Assembly: GCA_035493895.1 (NCBI GenBank)
Contig: DATJHM010000162.1
Location: 29,947 to 93,946, forward strand
Direction: 5' to 3'
DNA: 64,000 nt
Source of the DNA: DATJHM01 sp035493895
GTDB taxonomy: Bacteria; Chloroflexota; Ktedonobacteria; Ktedonobacterales; Ktedonobacteraceae
This document shows, in pieces, positions 49,434 to 58,426 of this stretch. The notes beneath the pieces were generated by a model. It had not been told where the DNA came from and did no database searches. It saw only the letters and a program-made list of their open reading frames with translations. The first letter of the stretch is position 1; every line of letters begins with the position of its first letter. A program made the position numbers and the translations under genes.

Positions 49434-50404
49434 TGGAAGAAGCACAAGGGAGAAATTACCCCTTATTTTTTCTACCCGTGAGCAAATCAGCTCAACAAAC
49501 GCTAGTAGTAACAGTACTGGGCATGGGAGTTGCTCTCGGCTTGAATATGGCTTATACGCGTTTCAGCAGCGACACTTCTCCAGATAGTATCGCTGGATAT
49601 ACTGATGCGGTTGTTGGCACTTTTTTTATGTTGCTGGCAGCAATCAAATTCAGCCTCTATCGACGCTCACGAAGGCGAGCATTAGGTCAATTGAATAGCT
49701 CGCTGAACTGGCATATGTGCTTTGGCATACTGGGACTCTTCATTCTCTTCTTGCATGCATTTGGTAATTTTAATCCTCGTACCGGCACCTACGCGCTCTA
49801 CGGCATGATCGCGCTGGTCATTAGCGGCATCATCGGCAAAACATTTGACCGCCTTATGCCCCGTATGATCGCCAAACAGGTGCGTCGAGCTGTTACTGGC
49901 CAGGGTGAGGACAAGATTGAGTCCATATCACAGCAACTGCAAGAGATCGCTGTCCACAACACCCAGGAGTTGCGAGGTTTCTCGCCTCGGGATAGCTCCA
50001 TTGCAGGCATCCCTTTCAATGTATCTCAGTCTGACAAATCAATGGCAGCCAATGCAAAAGCGGGTAGCAAGAAGGGATCGGTGATGCAAGGCTCCTGGGA
50101 TCTCGCCTATTTTTCCCTTGACGAGACGCCACAAGAGCTGAATCAGCAGGCAACGCAATACCGTTTCGTTCCAGATCGTAAGAGCGAGCTAGCACTTCCC
50201 TCGACGTATTTACCGGGGACAGCAGAGCATCTTGCCGCCATACAAAGGGTGCAGAATGCGCTACAGCTTGAACAATGCTACCGCTACATCATTCGCTACT
50301 GGCGCATCTTTCATATTTTACTTGCAATCACGACCATTAGCCTGACCGTCTGGCATCTCGAGTATGCCGCGACGTTGCTCATCCCCGAATTCTTACACCA
50401 TTAA
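49433..50404 (+). CDS. Membrane cytochrome b-like protein with two bis-His pairs
   Basis: 323 residues with five predicted membrane helices (about 22-41, 57-75, 93-111, 119-137, 293-317) and a 150-residue soluble loop (140-290). His94 and His108 in one helix and His294 and His308 in the last helix are each 14 residues apart, the spacing that ligates two hemes across paired helices in b-type cytochromes such as NarI or cytochrome b561. No strong match to one subfamily is recognised. AGGAAGGA precedes the ATG. It completes a membrane electron-transfer set with the flavoprotein and Fe-S protein encoded upstream. The electron acceptor is unknown. Confidence 0.78.
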   Translation: MEEAQGRNYPLFFLPVSKSAQQTLVVTVLGMGVALGLNMAYTRFSSDTSPDSIAGYTDAVVGTFFMLLAAIKFSLYRRSRRRALGQLNSSLNWHMCFGILGLFILFLHAFGNFNPRTGTYALYGMIALVISGIIGKTFDRLMPRMIAKQVRRAVTGQGEDKIESISQQLQEIAVHNTQELRGFSPRDSSIAGIPFNVSQSDKSMAANAKAGSKKGSVMQGSWDLAYFSLDETPQELNQQATQYRFVPDRKSELALPSTYLPGTAEHLAAIQRVQNALQLEQCYRYIIRYWRIFHILLAITTISLTVWHLEYAATLLIPEFLHH

Positions 50405-50409
50405 TAACG

Positions 50410-50453
50410 TATGGGGCCAACACAGTAAAAGCAGATTGCTCGCTGGCCCCATA
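50410..50453. terminator. Hairpin between convergent genes
   Basis: TATGGGGCCA (50410-50419) pairs with TGGCCCCATA (50444-50453). It lies 6 bases beyond the cytochrome-b-like gene and 11 before the end of the convergent lipoprotein gene. There is no clear U tract. Confidence 0.6.
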
Positions 50454-50463
50454 ACCTGAACGA

Positions 50464-51084
50464 TTACCCCCCTTCGCCTTCGCTATCATCACTACTAAAA
50501 TCTTTGGTCTCAGGAGACATGCTATTATAGACTGCGACCCAGTTGGTGGCAATAGCAGTCTGAACCTCTTTTACAGTCATCGTGCCATTACACATTTGAT
50601 CACGTAAATAGTTTTCGACTTTGTCTTTCTCACGAAATCCCGGTTTAGGACTCGCAGCTTCGGGCCAGAGATTTGCGATATCGTTCGAGCCGCCCAGTTG
50701 AAGGCTGACCAGATGATCGATCTGGTATGCGCCCGGCTTGCGCTTCACAATACCATAAGAGGCATAGACATCATTTTTGAGGCTCTGCGACACATTTCTC
50801 GTCCTACGCGCATAACCAGGCGTGCAAATTTCCTCTCGTGTAGCGCCCTGGACAATATCGCCAGGAGTGCATGCCTGATCCTGGAGCGGTCCGTTGGCAT
50901 GGCAGCCAGATATTTTCGTCTGCCTCCCCCAGGCGGGCTCTGCTACTGAACCGGTACTTGTAGTTGTCTCGCCACTAGAAAAGTCTGTCCCGGGGCCAGT
51001 CCCCTGTAAATACGGCGAGCAACCGCTTACGAATAGTACGAACACCCCCACAATAAGCAGCAACTGGAAAGGTCTTCTCGCCAT
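50464..51084 (-). CDS. HNH-nuclease-like lipoprotein
   Basis: 206 residues with a signal peptide and lipobox LFVSGCSPY (Cys22), a Gly/Ser/Thr-rich tether, and a C-terminal domain that carries YQIDHLVSLQLGGSNDIANLWPE, an HNH-like core (D-H, N, W), ending in KDKVENYLRDQMCNGTM. Secreted proteins of this type are annotated as putative endonucleases; extracellular DNA or RNA breakdown is a reasonable guess. Four extra Cys (CHANGPLQDQAC, ICTPGY) suggest disulfides outside the cell. The gene is monocistronic. Catalysis is unproven because the first His of HNH cannot be assigned with certainty. Confidence 0.75.
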   Translation of the reverse strand: MARRPFQLLLIVGVFVLFVSGCSPYLQGTGPGTDFSSGETTTSTGSVAEPAWGRQTKISGCHANGPLQDQACTPGDIVQGATREEICTPGYARRTRNVSQSLKNDVYASYGIVKRKPGAYQIDHLVSLQLGGSNDIANLWPEAASPKPGFREKDKVENYLRDQMCNGTMTVKEVQTAIATNWVAVYNSMSPETKDFSSDDSEGEGG

Positions 51085-51166
51085 TGCTTCCTCCTCTCTT
51101 CACATACCTCCCTGTGATTTTTCGTACTTCCTCACGAAAATATCCACAGGAAGAATCACACGTGTT

Positions 51167-52018
51167 CTACTCAGATTGTAATACAAGCCAGGTAGCAGTA
51201 AGCGCTCCAATATTCAGCTTGAGATTCTTCAGCCAATAATAGAGACGACCGGTGCTGGCCCAACGCGTACCCAGAGATTCGTCGGTGTCTACTTGCAGCA
51301 GCAACTGCCAGTTATGTGCATCTTGCGCCAGCTTTTCTGCTTCAGGACTCTCCCAGTCAGTAATGCCATTACTATACAACTGGCTCTGCTCACGCATATC
51401 ATCCTGTAGCACATCAGCAAAGCCAAGCATACGATGATGAGGTATGGAAAGGTCATCCGCTGCATGGAAAGCGGCAAAGACGTCATCATATTTTCGCTGC
51501 TCATTGTTATCCCACTGGAGTCCTGATATCTCCAATTCTGGTTGCACGGCCATAGTCAGTTCGCGGGTATAGCTAAGAGAGCAGGGATTAAAGCGGGCCG
51601 GGCGTGGTAGGCGGGACGGTGCGGATCGGCGTTGCAGCTTATCCAGGCCGCTCGTTGCAAAAAGAATCAGCCACGCGCCCCTGTCAGCGGGATCATCACC
51701 ATAAGCATCTTGCTGTGCAGCATAGAAGAACCAGAGCATACCCTCTGCGGGTAAGAGCTTCTGCGTATCGTATGACTGTAGTTCCTCCAGGCGGATCTGA
51801 CCGATAAAGGATTGAGGCACGCCATGCCACGAAGGCCATCGGCTACGCGGTGGAAGATCTGGCATGCCACCCAGTTTTGAGGTCCCTACAGGTACACAAC
51901 GTTCATCGACTGGCTTTGTAAAGATGCGGATAGAATTTTGTACAAGTGCATCGACATGCGGAACCAGGTACGACAACCCGGCTTTTATAAACGCTTCCTG
52001 AATCTCAGCCTTATCCAT
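51167..52018 (-). CDS. YwqG-family protein (DUF1963)
   Basis: About 283 residues. The DUF1963 pattern is visible: TSKLGGMPDLPPRSRWPSWHG, FIGQIRLEEL, GMLWFFYAAQ, MLGFADVLQDDMRE and LLLQVDTDESLGTRW, ending with GRLYYWLKNLKL. The family is widespread and of unknown function. The ATG at 52018 is preferred over one at 52042 because GTGAGGAG precedes it. It is a single gene, convergent with nothing and divergent from the PLP decarboxylase gene. Confidence 0.85.
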   Translation of the reverse strand: MDKAEIQEAFIKAGLSYLVPHVDALVQNSIRIFTKPVDERCVPVGTSKLGGMPDLPPRSRWPSWHGVPQSFIGQIRLEELQSYDTQKLLPAEGMLWFFYAAQQDAYGDDPADRGAWLILFATSGLDKLQRRSAPSRLPRPARFNPCSLSYTRELTMAVQPELEISGLQWDNNEQRKYDDVFAAFHAADDLSIPHHRMLGFADVLQDDMREQSQLYSNGITDWESPEAEKLAQDAHNWQLLLQVDTDESLGTRWASTGRLYYWLKNLKLNIGALTATWLVLQSE

Positions 52019-52261
52019 ATGCTCCTCACTCCCTCTCAACAAACTACGTATAATCGTACTTGCTCATCACACAAAGCCTGAAACAGAAAATACTCCTGCC
52101 AGTAGGACGAGCAAACGCCAGATATCGCATACATTTCCCTGGTTCACGCCTCTCACCATGCGATGCAAATATCTCCCTTTCGTCATATACAGGATTAAGT
52201 GGCATAATAGATCGTATGTACCCGATGAGGGCACGTAACGGAGCATTTGCTGAAAGGGGTA

Positions 52262-53758
52262 ATGGTTTTGGTAGATACAACAAACGCATTGGATAAAGCG
52301 CAGCAGGGCATGAGCGGCGACATGAGCCCGGAGGACTTTCGTCGCTATGGCCACCAGGTAATCGACTGGCTGGCCGATTATTTTGAGCATCCTCGTACGT
52401 ACCCGGTTCTTTCACAGGCAAAGCCAGGAGACCTGCAACGAGCATTGCCGTCACAGCCACCGAGGGGACCAGAAAGCATGACGGATATTCTCGGCGACTT
52501 CGAGCGCCTGATTATCCCCGGCCTCACACACTGGAATACGCCCGGTTTTCTCGCCTATATCAGCAATACTGGATCTGGTCCAGGCATTCTGGGAGAACTA
52601 TTAGCCAGTGGATTAAACGTCAACGCTATGCTCTGGCGTACGTCGCCAGCCGCGACTGAGTTAGAGCAAGTGACGCTTGATTGGCTACGTCAGATGATGG
52701 GTCTGCCCGAACCCCTTTTTGGCGTCATCAATGACACAGCCTCCAGTGGCGTGCTCTATGCGCTGGCGGCGGCCCGTGAGGCGATTCCAGCACTTCATAT
52801 TCGCCAAAAAGGTCTGGGAGGACGAGATGAGGTGCCACGTCTGCGCCTCTACATCTCTCAAGAAGCGCATTCCTCCATCGAAAAGGCAGCAATTACGCTG
52901 GGCATTGGTCAGGAGGGAGTGCGAGCAATTCGCAGTGACGATCAGTTTCGTCTGGATGTTGCGGAACTGGCACAGGCGATTGTAGAAGACAAAGAGGCAG
53001 GATGGCTTCCCTTCGCCGTAGTAGCTACCGTTGGGACAACCGCAACGACCAGTATTGATCCTGTGCCGCAGATTGCCGACCTCTGTGAGCAGCATGGTCT
53101 CTGGCTGCATGTCGATGCATCCTATGGCGGAGCAGCAGCGATCGTACCGGAGATGCGCCAGGTTTTAGCAGGCAGTGAACGAGCCGATAGTTTTATCGTC
53201 AATCCGCATAAGTGGCTTTTTACGCCCCTCGATTGTAGTGTACTCTACACACGGCATCAGCAGCAGCTCAAAGCAGCATTCAGCCTGATTCCAGAATATC
53301 TCAACAACGCTCAGAGCCAGAGTGAAGAGGTACCCAACCTGATGGACTACGGAAACGCGCTCGGACGGCGTTTTCGCTCACTCAAGCTCTGGATGATCAT
53401 GCGTTACTTCGGACAAGATGGATTGGCGGCACGCATCCGCGAGCATTGCCAGATTGCGCAATGGCTGGCGGACTCGATTGACGCATCCCCCGATTTTGAG
53501 CGTCTGGCTCCAACGCCCTTCAGCATCGTCTGCTTCCGCGCCCATCCGCAACACATCTCAGACGAAGAAGAATTAAACAGACTGAATGAAACATTGATGC
53601 AAACCATCAACAACGAGGGCCATTTCTTCCTCTCGCATAGCAAGCTCCGTGGCATATTCACCTTGCGCGTCGCAATCGGAAATATTCGCACCACCGCAAG
53701 CGATATTCGGCAACTCTGGGAAGATTTGCAGGCACAATTGCAGAAAGAATACATGTGA
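52262..53758 (+). CDS. PLP-dependent group II amino-acid decarboxylase (aromatic L-amino-acid type)
   Basis: About 498 residues with the fold-type-I decarboxylase landmarks: PGFLAYISNTGSGPGILGE near the N-terminus, TLDWLRQMMG, NDTASSGVLYALAAARE, the PLP-binding Asp/His region HVDASYGGAAAIVPE, and the Schiff-base Lys in FIVNPHKWLFTPLDC. This matches tyrosine/tryptophan/DOPA decarboxylases, giving an aromatic amine and CO2; glutamate decarboxylase is less likely. Start choice is uncertain: AAGGGG ends 3 bases before ATG 52262 and at better distance from TTG 52268. It is followed by a PHP-domain gene 58 bases away. Confidence 0.87.
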   Translation: MVLVDTTNALDKAQQGMSGDMSPEDFRRYGHQVIDWLADYFEHPRTYPVLSQAKPGDLQRALPSQPPRGPESMTDILGDFERLIIPGLTHWNTPGFLAYISNTGSGPGILGELLASGLNVNAMLWRTSPAATELEQVTLDWLRQMMGLPEPLFGVINDTASSGVLYALAAAREAIPALHIRQKGLGGRDEVPRLRLYISQEAHSSIEKAAITLGIGQEGVRAIRSDDQFRLDVAELAQAIVEDKEAGWLPFAVVATVGTTATTSIDPVPQIADLCEQHGLWLHVDASYGGAAAIVPEMRQVLAGSERADSFIVNPHKWLFTPLDCSVLYTRHQQQLKAAFSLIPEYLNNAQSQSEEVPNLMDYGNALGRRFRSLKLWMIMRYFGQDGLAARIREHCQIAQWLADSIDASPDFERLAPTPFSIVCFRAHPQHISDEEELNRLNETLMQTINNEGHFFLSHSKLRGIFTLRVAIGNIRTTASDIRQLWEDLQAQLQKEYM

Positions 53759-53816
53759 TATGATGAGAAACAGCGGTCTATTGCTTCTTTTCTATTAGTA
53801 TTGTAAGGAGTTTATT

Positions 53817-54680
53817 TTGGCACTCTCAACAAAAAAAATCACCTTAGCTCCTGATGCTTCTGTCGACCTGCACATGCACACAACCTACAGTGATGGTCGC
53901 TGGCCAGCACAGCAGTTAATTGATTACCTGACAAGCGAGCATTTTGATCTGGTGGCAGTGACCGACCATGATCGTGTGGATAAAGTGGCCGAGATTCAAG
54001 AGATGGCAGAGAAGCAGCAGTTACCAGTGCTAGCCGGAGTAGAGATGACGACAGAATGGCAAGGCAACCTGGCCCACGTGCTCTGCTACGGCTTTGATCC
54101 AGAGCAGAACGCACTGGCAGCCGTCTGCGAGAAAGTTGTACGTCTCCAATTAGAGAATACCTATGCAGTCAACGCCGAATTGCAGCGACGGGGCTACTCA
54201 TTTCCACGCCAGGAAGAAGTATTAGCCAGATCACAGGGGCAACTCGTCCGGCCGAAAGACAATTCCCGTTTGCTTATTGAGCATGGTTATGCGGCAAACG
54301 ATCAGATAGGTGTACAGATGATACGTGATGCAGGTTTTCGCACGATTCTGGCAGATACAGGAGAAGCTGTCGAGGCCACACATCGCAGTGGAGGTGTCAG
54401 TCTGATCGCTCATCCAGGGCGAAAAGAGAGCGCATTTCTCTTCTATGATCTGCCCCTGCTCGATCGACTCTTTAGCCTGATTCCGTTGGACGGTATAGAG
54501 GTGTATCATCCCTACCATAGCGAGGAATCGGTTGCCATGTACCTGAATTACGTAGAGAAGCATGGTCTCCTCTTGAGCACAGGATCAGATTCCCATGGCA
54601 GTCCGGCACGTATGCCGAAAAAACATCGCGCCGCGATCAGTCGGAAATTGCTTGAGCGACTGGGCGTAGCCATCCAGTAG
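53817..54680 (+). CDS. PHP-domain phosphoesterase
   Basis: 287 residues with all PHP metal-site elements in order: DLHMHTTYSDG (two His), VAVTDHDR (Asp-His), AGVEMTTEW (Glu), LAHVLCYG (His), LIAHPGRKES (His) and TGSDSHGS (Asp, His). Such proteins hydrolyse phosphate esters, including 3',5'-nucleotide bisphosphates (RnaA/YciV-type) or histidinol phosphate. The size and the region between the fourth and fifth motifs fit the YciV/TrpH group. It begins with TTG, preceded by AAGGAG at proper spacing. It may be co-transcribed with the decarboxylase gene, but no functional link is evident. Confidence 0.87.
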   Translation: MALSTKKITLAPDASVDLHMHTTYSDGRWPAQQLIDYLTSEHFDLVAVTDHDRVDKVAEIQEMAEKQQLPVLAGVEMTTEWQGNLAHVLCYGFDPEQNALAAVCEKVVRLQLENTYAVNAELQRRGYSFPRQEEVLARSQGQLVRPKDNSRLLIEHGYAANDQIGVQMIRDAGFRTILADTGEAVEATHRSGGVSLIAHPGRKESAFLFYDLPLLDRLFSLIPLDGIEVYHPYHSEESVAMYLNYVEKHGLLLSTGSDSHGSPARMPKKHRAAISRKLLERLGVAIQ

Positions 54681-54759
54681 ATACTCTTTTGCCCGTCAAA
54701 AGAAACATTCATCAGCATAACCTTAAGCGGCAGGAGTGACCTTGCCGCTCAAGGATCTA

Positions 54760-55029
54760 TTATCTGGCAAATCTCCGCGCGCTACGTGCTCGCATCCGGG
54801 CCGCTTCTTCTGCACGATTCCTCGCCGGGGCATTCGTCGTCAGCTGGCTGAGCAGGGTAGTGGATGCCGCTGTTATCGTATCCACGGCAGCAAGAAATGC
54901 TGCTTCGTTCGCTTGCGAGGGCTTGTTGAAACCGCTCATTTTACGCACAAATTGCAATGCAGCCATCCGAATCTCCTCCTCAGTCGCTGGCGGTTCAAAA
55001 TTGAAGAGTGGCTTAATATTTCTACACAT
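54760..55029 (-). CDS. DUF2277 small protein
   Basis: About 89 residues starting MCRNIKPLFNFEPPATEEEI and continuing MAALQFVRKMSGFNKPSQAN, the distinctive DUF2277 opening with an invariant Cys2. The C-terminus is Arg-rich (NRAEEAARMRARSARRFAR). The function is unknown. The ATG at 55029 is preferred to the one six bases upstream because of TTGAGGA spacing and because family members begin MCRN. It is a single short unit between the PHP gene and the PBP terminator. Confidence 0.87.
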   Translation of the reverse strand: MCRNIKPLFNFEPPATEEEIRMAALQFVRKMSGFNKPSQANEAAFLAAVDTITAASTTLLSQLTTNAPARNRAEEAARMRARSARRFAR

Positions 55030-55156
55030 GAGCATTTCCTCAATAGATCAGAGTTCCCAGAGAGTAGACGAATGAAGTCTGCCAAAATACACCTGGGAGA
55101 GTAGCAATTTTTCAGTTAGTTACGTATTCTTCCACACACGAGCCAGACCGGAAAGA

Positions 55157-55202
55157 AGAGACATGAAAAGAGAGGCAAAATCGCCTCTCTTTTCATGTCT
55201 CT
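55157..55202. terminator. Strong 20-bp hairpin terminator
   Basis: The arms 55157-55176 and 55183-55202 (GAGACATGAAAAGAGAGGC and its complement) pair perfectly with a 6-base loop. It lies 15 bases beyond the PBP stop. Confidence 0.75.
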
Positions 55203-55217
55203 CCGCCAACAGCCTCC

Positions 55218-57527
55218 CTATTTCAGGTACAAATCCGTCGTAGTGATACCCGGATAATGTACCGTCTTTCTGACCAGACCACCCGGCTCGACAAACCCCT
55301 TAATGGGACGCCCCTGTTCAGCCAGCATCAACGTATCCTTCCAGATTGGTGCAGCGCCATCCACGCCAGTGATATTGATCATAGCTGAATTATCATTATT
55401 GCCAGCCCACACACCCACAACATAATCCGTAGTATAGCCGATGGTCCAGTTATCGCGGAAATCGTTCGAGGTACCGGTTTTCACAGCCGATGGGCGAATC
55501 GCGCCTGGATGACCAGCGTAGCATTGCTGGGTCGTGTTGCTGAAGAGGTAGAGAGCACTACAGGCTCCGAACTCAAAAGTACGAGAGGTGTTATCGCTCA
55601 AAACATCAGTCATCATATACGAAACCTGCTTGCTCAACACACGTTTACCAGTCACAGAAGCCTGATAAATGATGCGCCCGGTAGGAACATACTTGACCGA
55701 CTCAATCGCATGATAAGGAACCAGAACGCCACCATTGGCAAAAATGCCGTAAGCAGAAGTCATATCGGTCAGATGGACGCTTAATGAACCCAGCACCATC
55801 GTATAATTTGGTGTGCCCTCATAATCCTTAATACCCATCGCTTGAGCAGTATGCAGGGCTGCCGGGACACCAAGTTGTAAGAGCAATTTCACAGCAGGAA
55901 TATTAAACGAGTTCTGCAATGCTCGCCGGTATGGAAGCAAGCCGTGATATTGCCGATCATAGTTCAGGGGCGTATACGAGGGAAGACCACAACACATCTG
56001 TATCGTCAACGGACCATCGAATACAGGCGCGCCGGGACTAATGCCCTTCTCAAAAGCAGTCGCATAGATGAAAGCCTTAAACGTTGATCCCGGCTGGCGA
56101 TAGCCCTGAGAGGCAACATCAAATGCACCATCTTTCGGATTGTTGGGATCGATGTTACCCAGCAACGTACGAATAGCTCCGGTATGATAATCAATCATCA
56201 CAACAGCAGCATTTGACATATTATGCTGCTTTGCCAGTGCGGCAATATGTCGTTGAGCATCTTTCAGAACTTTATTCTGGAAAGGCAGATCGAGCGTAGT
56301 AGAGACAACCAGCCCCGAACGAGAAAGATCCGATACCTTGACATGCATATCACGAGCCAGCTCGTTCAAGGCAAAACTGGAAAAATGGGGAGCCAGACTG
56401 TTATCAATCTTACTCGACTTGAAAAAACCTGGTCGCTGAGCCTCGCTAATAGCCTGCTGTTGTTGTAGAGGCGTAATGTACCCCTGTACAACCATCTGAT
56501 TGAGCACCTCTTTCATACGAGCCAGGGCCGCCTGAGGGTGAAGTTTGGGATCTCGGGCGACAGGGGAACTGGGAATCCCGGCAAGCATCGCCGCCTGTGC
56601 AAGGTCAAGCTGAGAGGCAGCCGTTTTTGTAGGCGTATCCTGCAAGCCATAATAGACCGACGCCGCAGCCTCTGCGCCATAAGCCTGCTCACCATAGTAA
56701 CTGGTGTTGAGGTACATCTCTAACAATTTCTGTTTTGTATAATAACGGGTTACCGCTGGCGCCAGAATAATCTCCTGCAATTTACGTATAGCAGTTGTCT
56801 GATTGCCCACAATGCCATTTTTGATCAATTGCTGCGTAATCGTGCTACCACCCGAAACCACATGCCCTTGCGTTAAATCGTCAATCATAGCACGCACAAT
56901 ACCAGTGATATCATAGCCCGGATTAGACCAGAAGTATTGATCTTCAATGGCAATCTCTGCATGCGCCAGATAGGGGGAGATCTCGGCGAGAGGCACCGAA
57001 ATCTGCCTGCCCTGATCAATCATCTGATAAATGAGCGTACCATGCTCATCATACATACGCAAATTATCTCTTGGGAGAATACTTTCTAATGTCACCACCT
57101 GCTGACCGTACTGCTGCTGTGTAGCCTGCATCAGAGAGAACAGAGAGATACCACCAGAGGCTACAATCACACAGAAAATGAGTGCGCCACATAAAATCGT
57201 GAGCATCGTGCGGATACTCAAGCGATCGATAGAGGCGACTTGCTCGTTCGTAAAACGTAAATTCTTGCGCTTTAAGTGACGTTTTGTACGCCAACCATTC
57301 GGATTCAGAGGTTGATGAAGCACCTCGTAGTAAACCCCACGCGGGATATGCTCAGGCACATCATTCAAACGCTGTGCAGCAGCAGCACGACTATGCGAAG
57401 GCAACCTGGCTGGTATCCTATTTCCTGTGTTTTCCCCTGCTTCAGTGGTCAGTGGAGTTTCTTGCAAACCAGGGAGACCGTGCTTCTGAGCGGATTTTGA
57501 AGACATCGGGCGCTGTTCTGTCTGCAT
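55218..57527 (-). CDS. Class A penicillin-binding protein (transglycosylase/transpeptidase)
   Basis: 769 residues: an unusually long cytoplasmic N-terminus (about 105 residues, rich in Arg/Lys), one membrane segment (107-131), a GT51 transglycosylase domain with catalytic Glu195 (HAEIAIEDQYFW) and GGSTITQQLIKN, and a transpeptidase domain with SxxK at Ser481-Lys484 (GSTFKAF), SxN at Ser540-Asn542 and KTG at 683-685. It polymerises and cross-links peptidoglycan. All catalytic residues are present. GAGAGAGGG precedes the ATG. Chloroflexota vary in wall structure, so an intact bifunctional PBP supports a peptidoglycan-containing, Gram-positive-type envelope. The gene is monocistronic. Confidence 0.94.
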   Translation of the reverse strand: MQTEQRPMSSKSAQKHGLPGLQETPLTTEAGENTGNRIPARLPSHSRAAAAQRLNDVPEHIPRGVYYEVLHQPLNPNGWRTKRHLKRKNLRFTNEQVASIDRLSIRTMLTILCGALIFCVIVASGGISLFSLMQATQQQYGQQVVTLESILPRDNLRMYDEHGTLIYQMIDQGRQISVPLAEISPYLAHAEIAIEDQYFWSNPGYDITGIVRAMIDDLTQGHVVSGGSTITQQLIKNGIVGNQTTAIRKLQEIILAPAVTRYYTKQKLLEMYLNTSYYGEQAYGAEAAASVYYGLQDTPTKTAASQLDLAQAAMLAGIPSSPVARDPKLHPQAALARMKEVLNQMVVQGYITPLQQQQAISEAQRPGFFKSSKIDNSLAPHFSSFALNELARDMHVKVSDLSRSGLVVSTTLDLPFQNKVLKDAQRHIAALAKQHNMSNAAVVMIDYHTGAIRTLLGNIDPNNPKDGAFDVASQGYRQPGSTFKAFIYATAFEKGISPGAPVFDGPLTIQMCCGLPSYTPLNYDRQYHGLLPYRRALQNSFNIPAVKLLLQLGVPAALHTAQAMGIKDYEGTPNYTMVLGSLSVHLTDMTSAYGIFANGGVLVPYHAIESVKYVPTGRIIYQASVTGKRVLSKQVSYMMTDVLSDNTSRTFEFGACSALYLFSNTTQQCYAGHPGAIRPSAVKTGTSNDFRDNWTIGYTTDYVVGVWAGNNDNSAMINITGVDGAAPIWKDTLMLAEQGRPIKGFVEPGGLVRKTVHYPGITTTDLYLK

Positions 57528-57550
57528 TGCCTACCCTCTCTCTCGTGTGA

Positions 57551-58426
57551 ATAGTTTCGAATCAACTATAAAATGTGAACTATTTAGATAATCACAAAAG
57601 AGCGCCCTGAGGAGTGAGATGCTGACCACTCCCTTAAACTCGCTCTCTTTATATCGTTTTGTATGGTTTTGTATAACCCACCACATCCAATTCCCTATAC
57701 CTTCATACATCCTGCAAGAGTAGTCCGAACAACGCCTCTACACATTTAAACGCCTCTGCGAAGGCAAAAGATACGCCCCGGCAACATGAATTTGGACAAA
57801 AAAGGATAGGGCATTTCTAGCTAACAAGGTACCATACTTCATTCGCACTACTTGAAGAGAGCAGTAATCTTTCTACAATAAGAATACACGACTTCTGATA
57901 TGAGTACATGTATATATTCTTTTATCAAAAAAATATATACATCAGTGATATGAACACAAAAACGCGTTTTCAGCTCATATCTCTCTATTTACAATTTTTA
58001 TAATGTGTTATTTTGAGGTGACGTGATCTCACTTATGACATTTCTGTCTGTAGAAACGCTATAATGGAGCTAAAAGTAACGGGATACAGCAATATCTGTA
58101 TTTATGAAATGCAATCTCATTTATCCAATATTTCGTGTACTTGTATATATTTGTGGCTCACTGACACTGTTCTCAAATTGGCGGGCACGAAGCCCGGCTG
58201 GGCAGGTGTAAGTGCCCAGCCAGTGCAGGTTTCGAACCTGCTCTTCTTCTATTGTATAGATTGCTCAAAACATAAATGGCGAACAGCAGTATTTCGTGAA
58301 ATGCCTGCACAGTTTGACAAAGCACGCGTTTGCAGATTACGATTATTCATCTGGTGTCATAAGTTTTATGTAGTATGTTCTCACGTCATAGATGACGCAA
58401 ACATTACTAGAAAGAGATGCTATTAC
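57551..58426. other. Long intergenic region with inverted repeats
   Basis: About 875 bases without a convincing gene. ATGTATATATT (57908-57918) pairs with its complement at 57932-57942. A GC-rich cluster of three hairpins lies at 58182-58241. A frame running into the enolase-superfamily gene from 58064 is rejected as coding sequence before 58427. Confidence 0.6.
58182..58241 (+). other. Three adjacent GC-rich hairpins
   Basis: Stem 1: CGGGC (58182-58186) with GCCCG (58192-58196). Stem 2: GGCTGGGCA (58196-58204) with TGCCCAGCC (58213-58221). Stem 3: GCAGGTT (58225-58231) with AACCTGC (58235-58241). The last resembles a tRNA T-arm at first sight, but the loop does not fit and no acceptor stem exists. 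It may be a leader RNA, a tRNA relic or a terminator-like island in an AT-rich gap, 186 bases before the ManD-type gene. Confidence 0.5.

Noticed and set aside
58182..58252. Possible tRNA (T-arm-like GCAGGTTTCGAACCTGC)
   Set aside because: The T-loop is out of register, and no acceptor stem or anticodon arm can be drawn.
58064..58426. 121-residue N-terminal extension of the ManD-type protein
   Set aside because: It crosses a hairpin island, is rich in Cys and Tyr, and family members start near VITIRDV.
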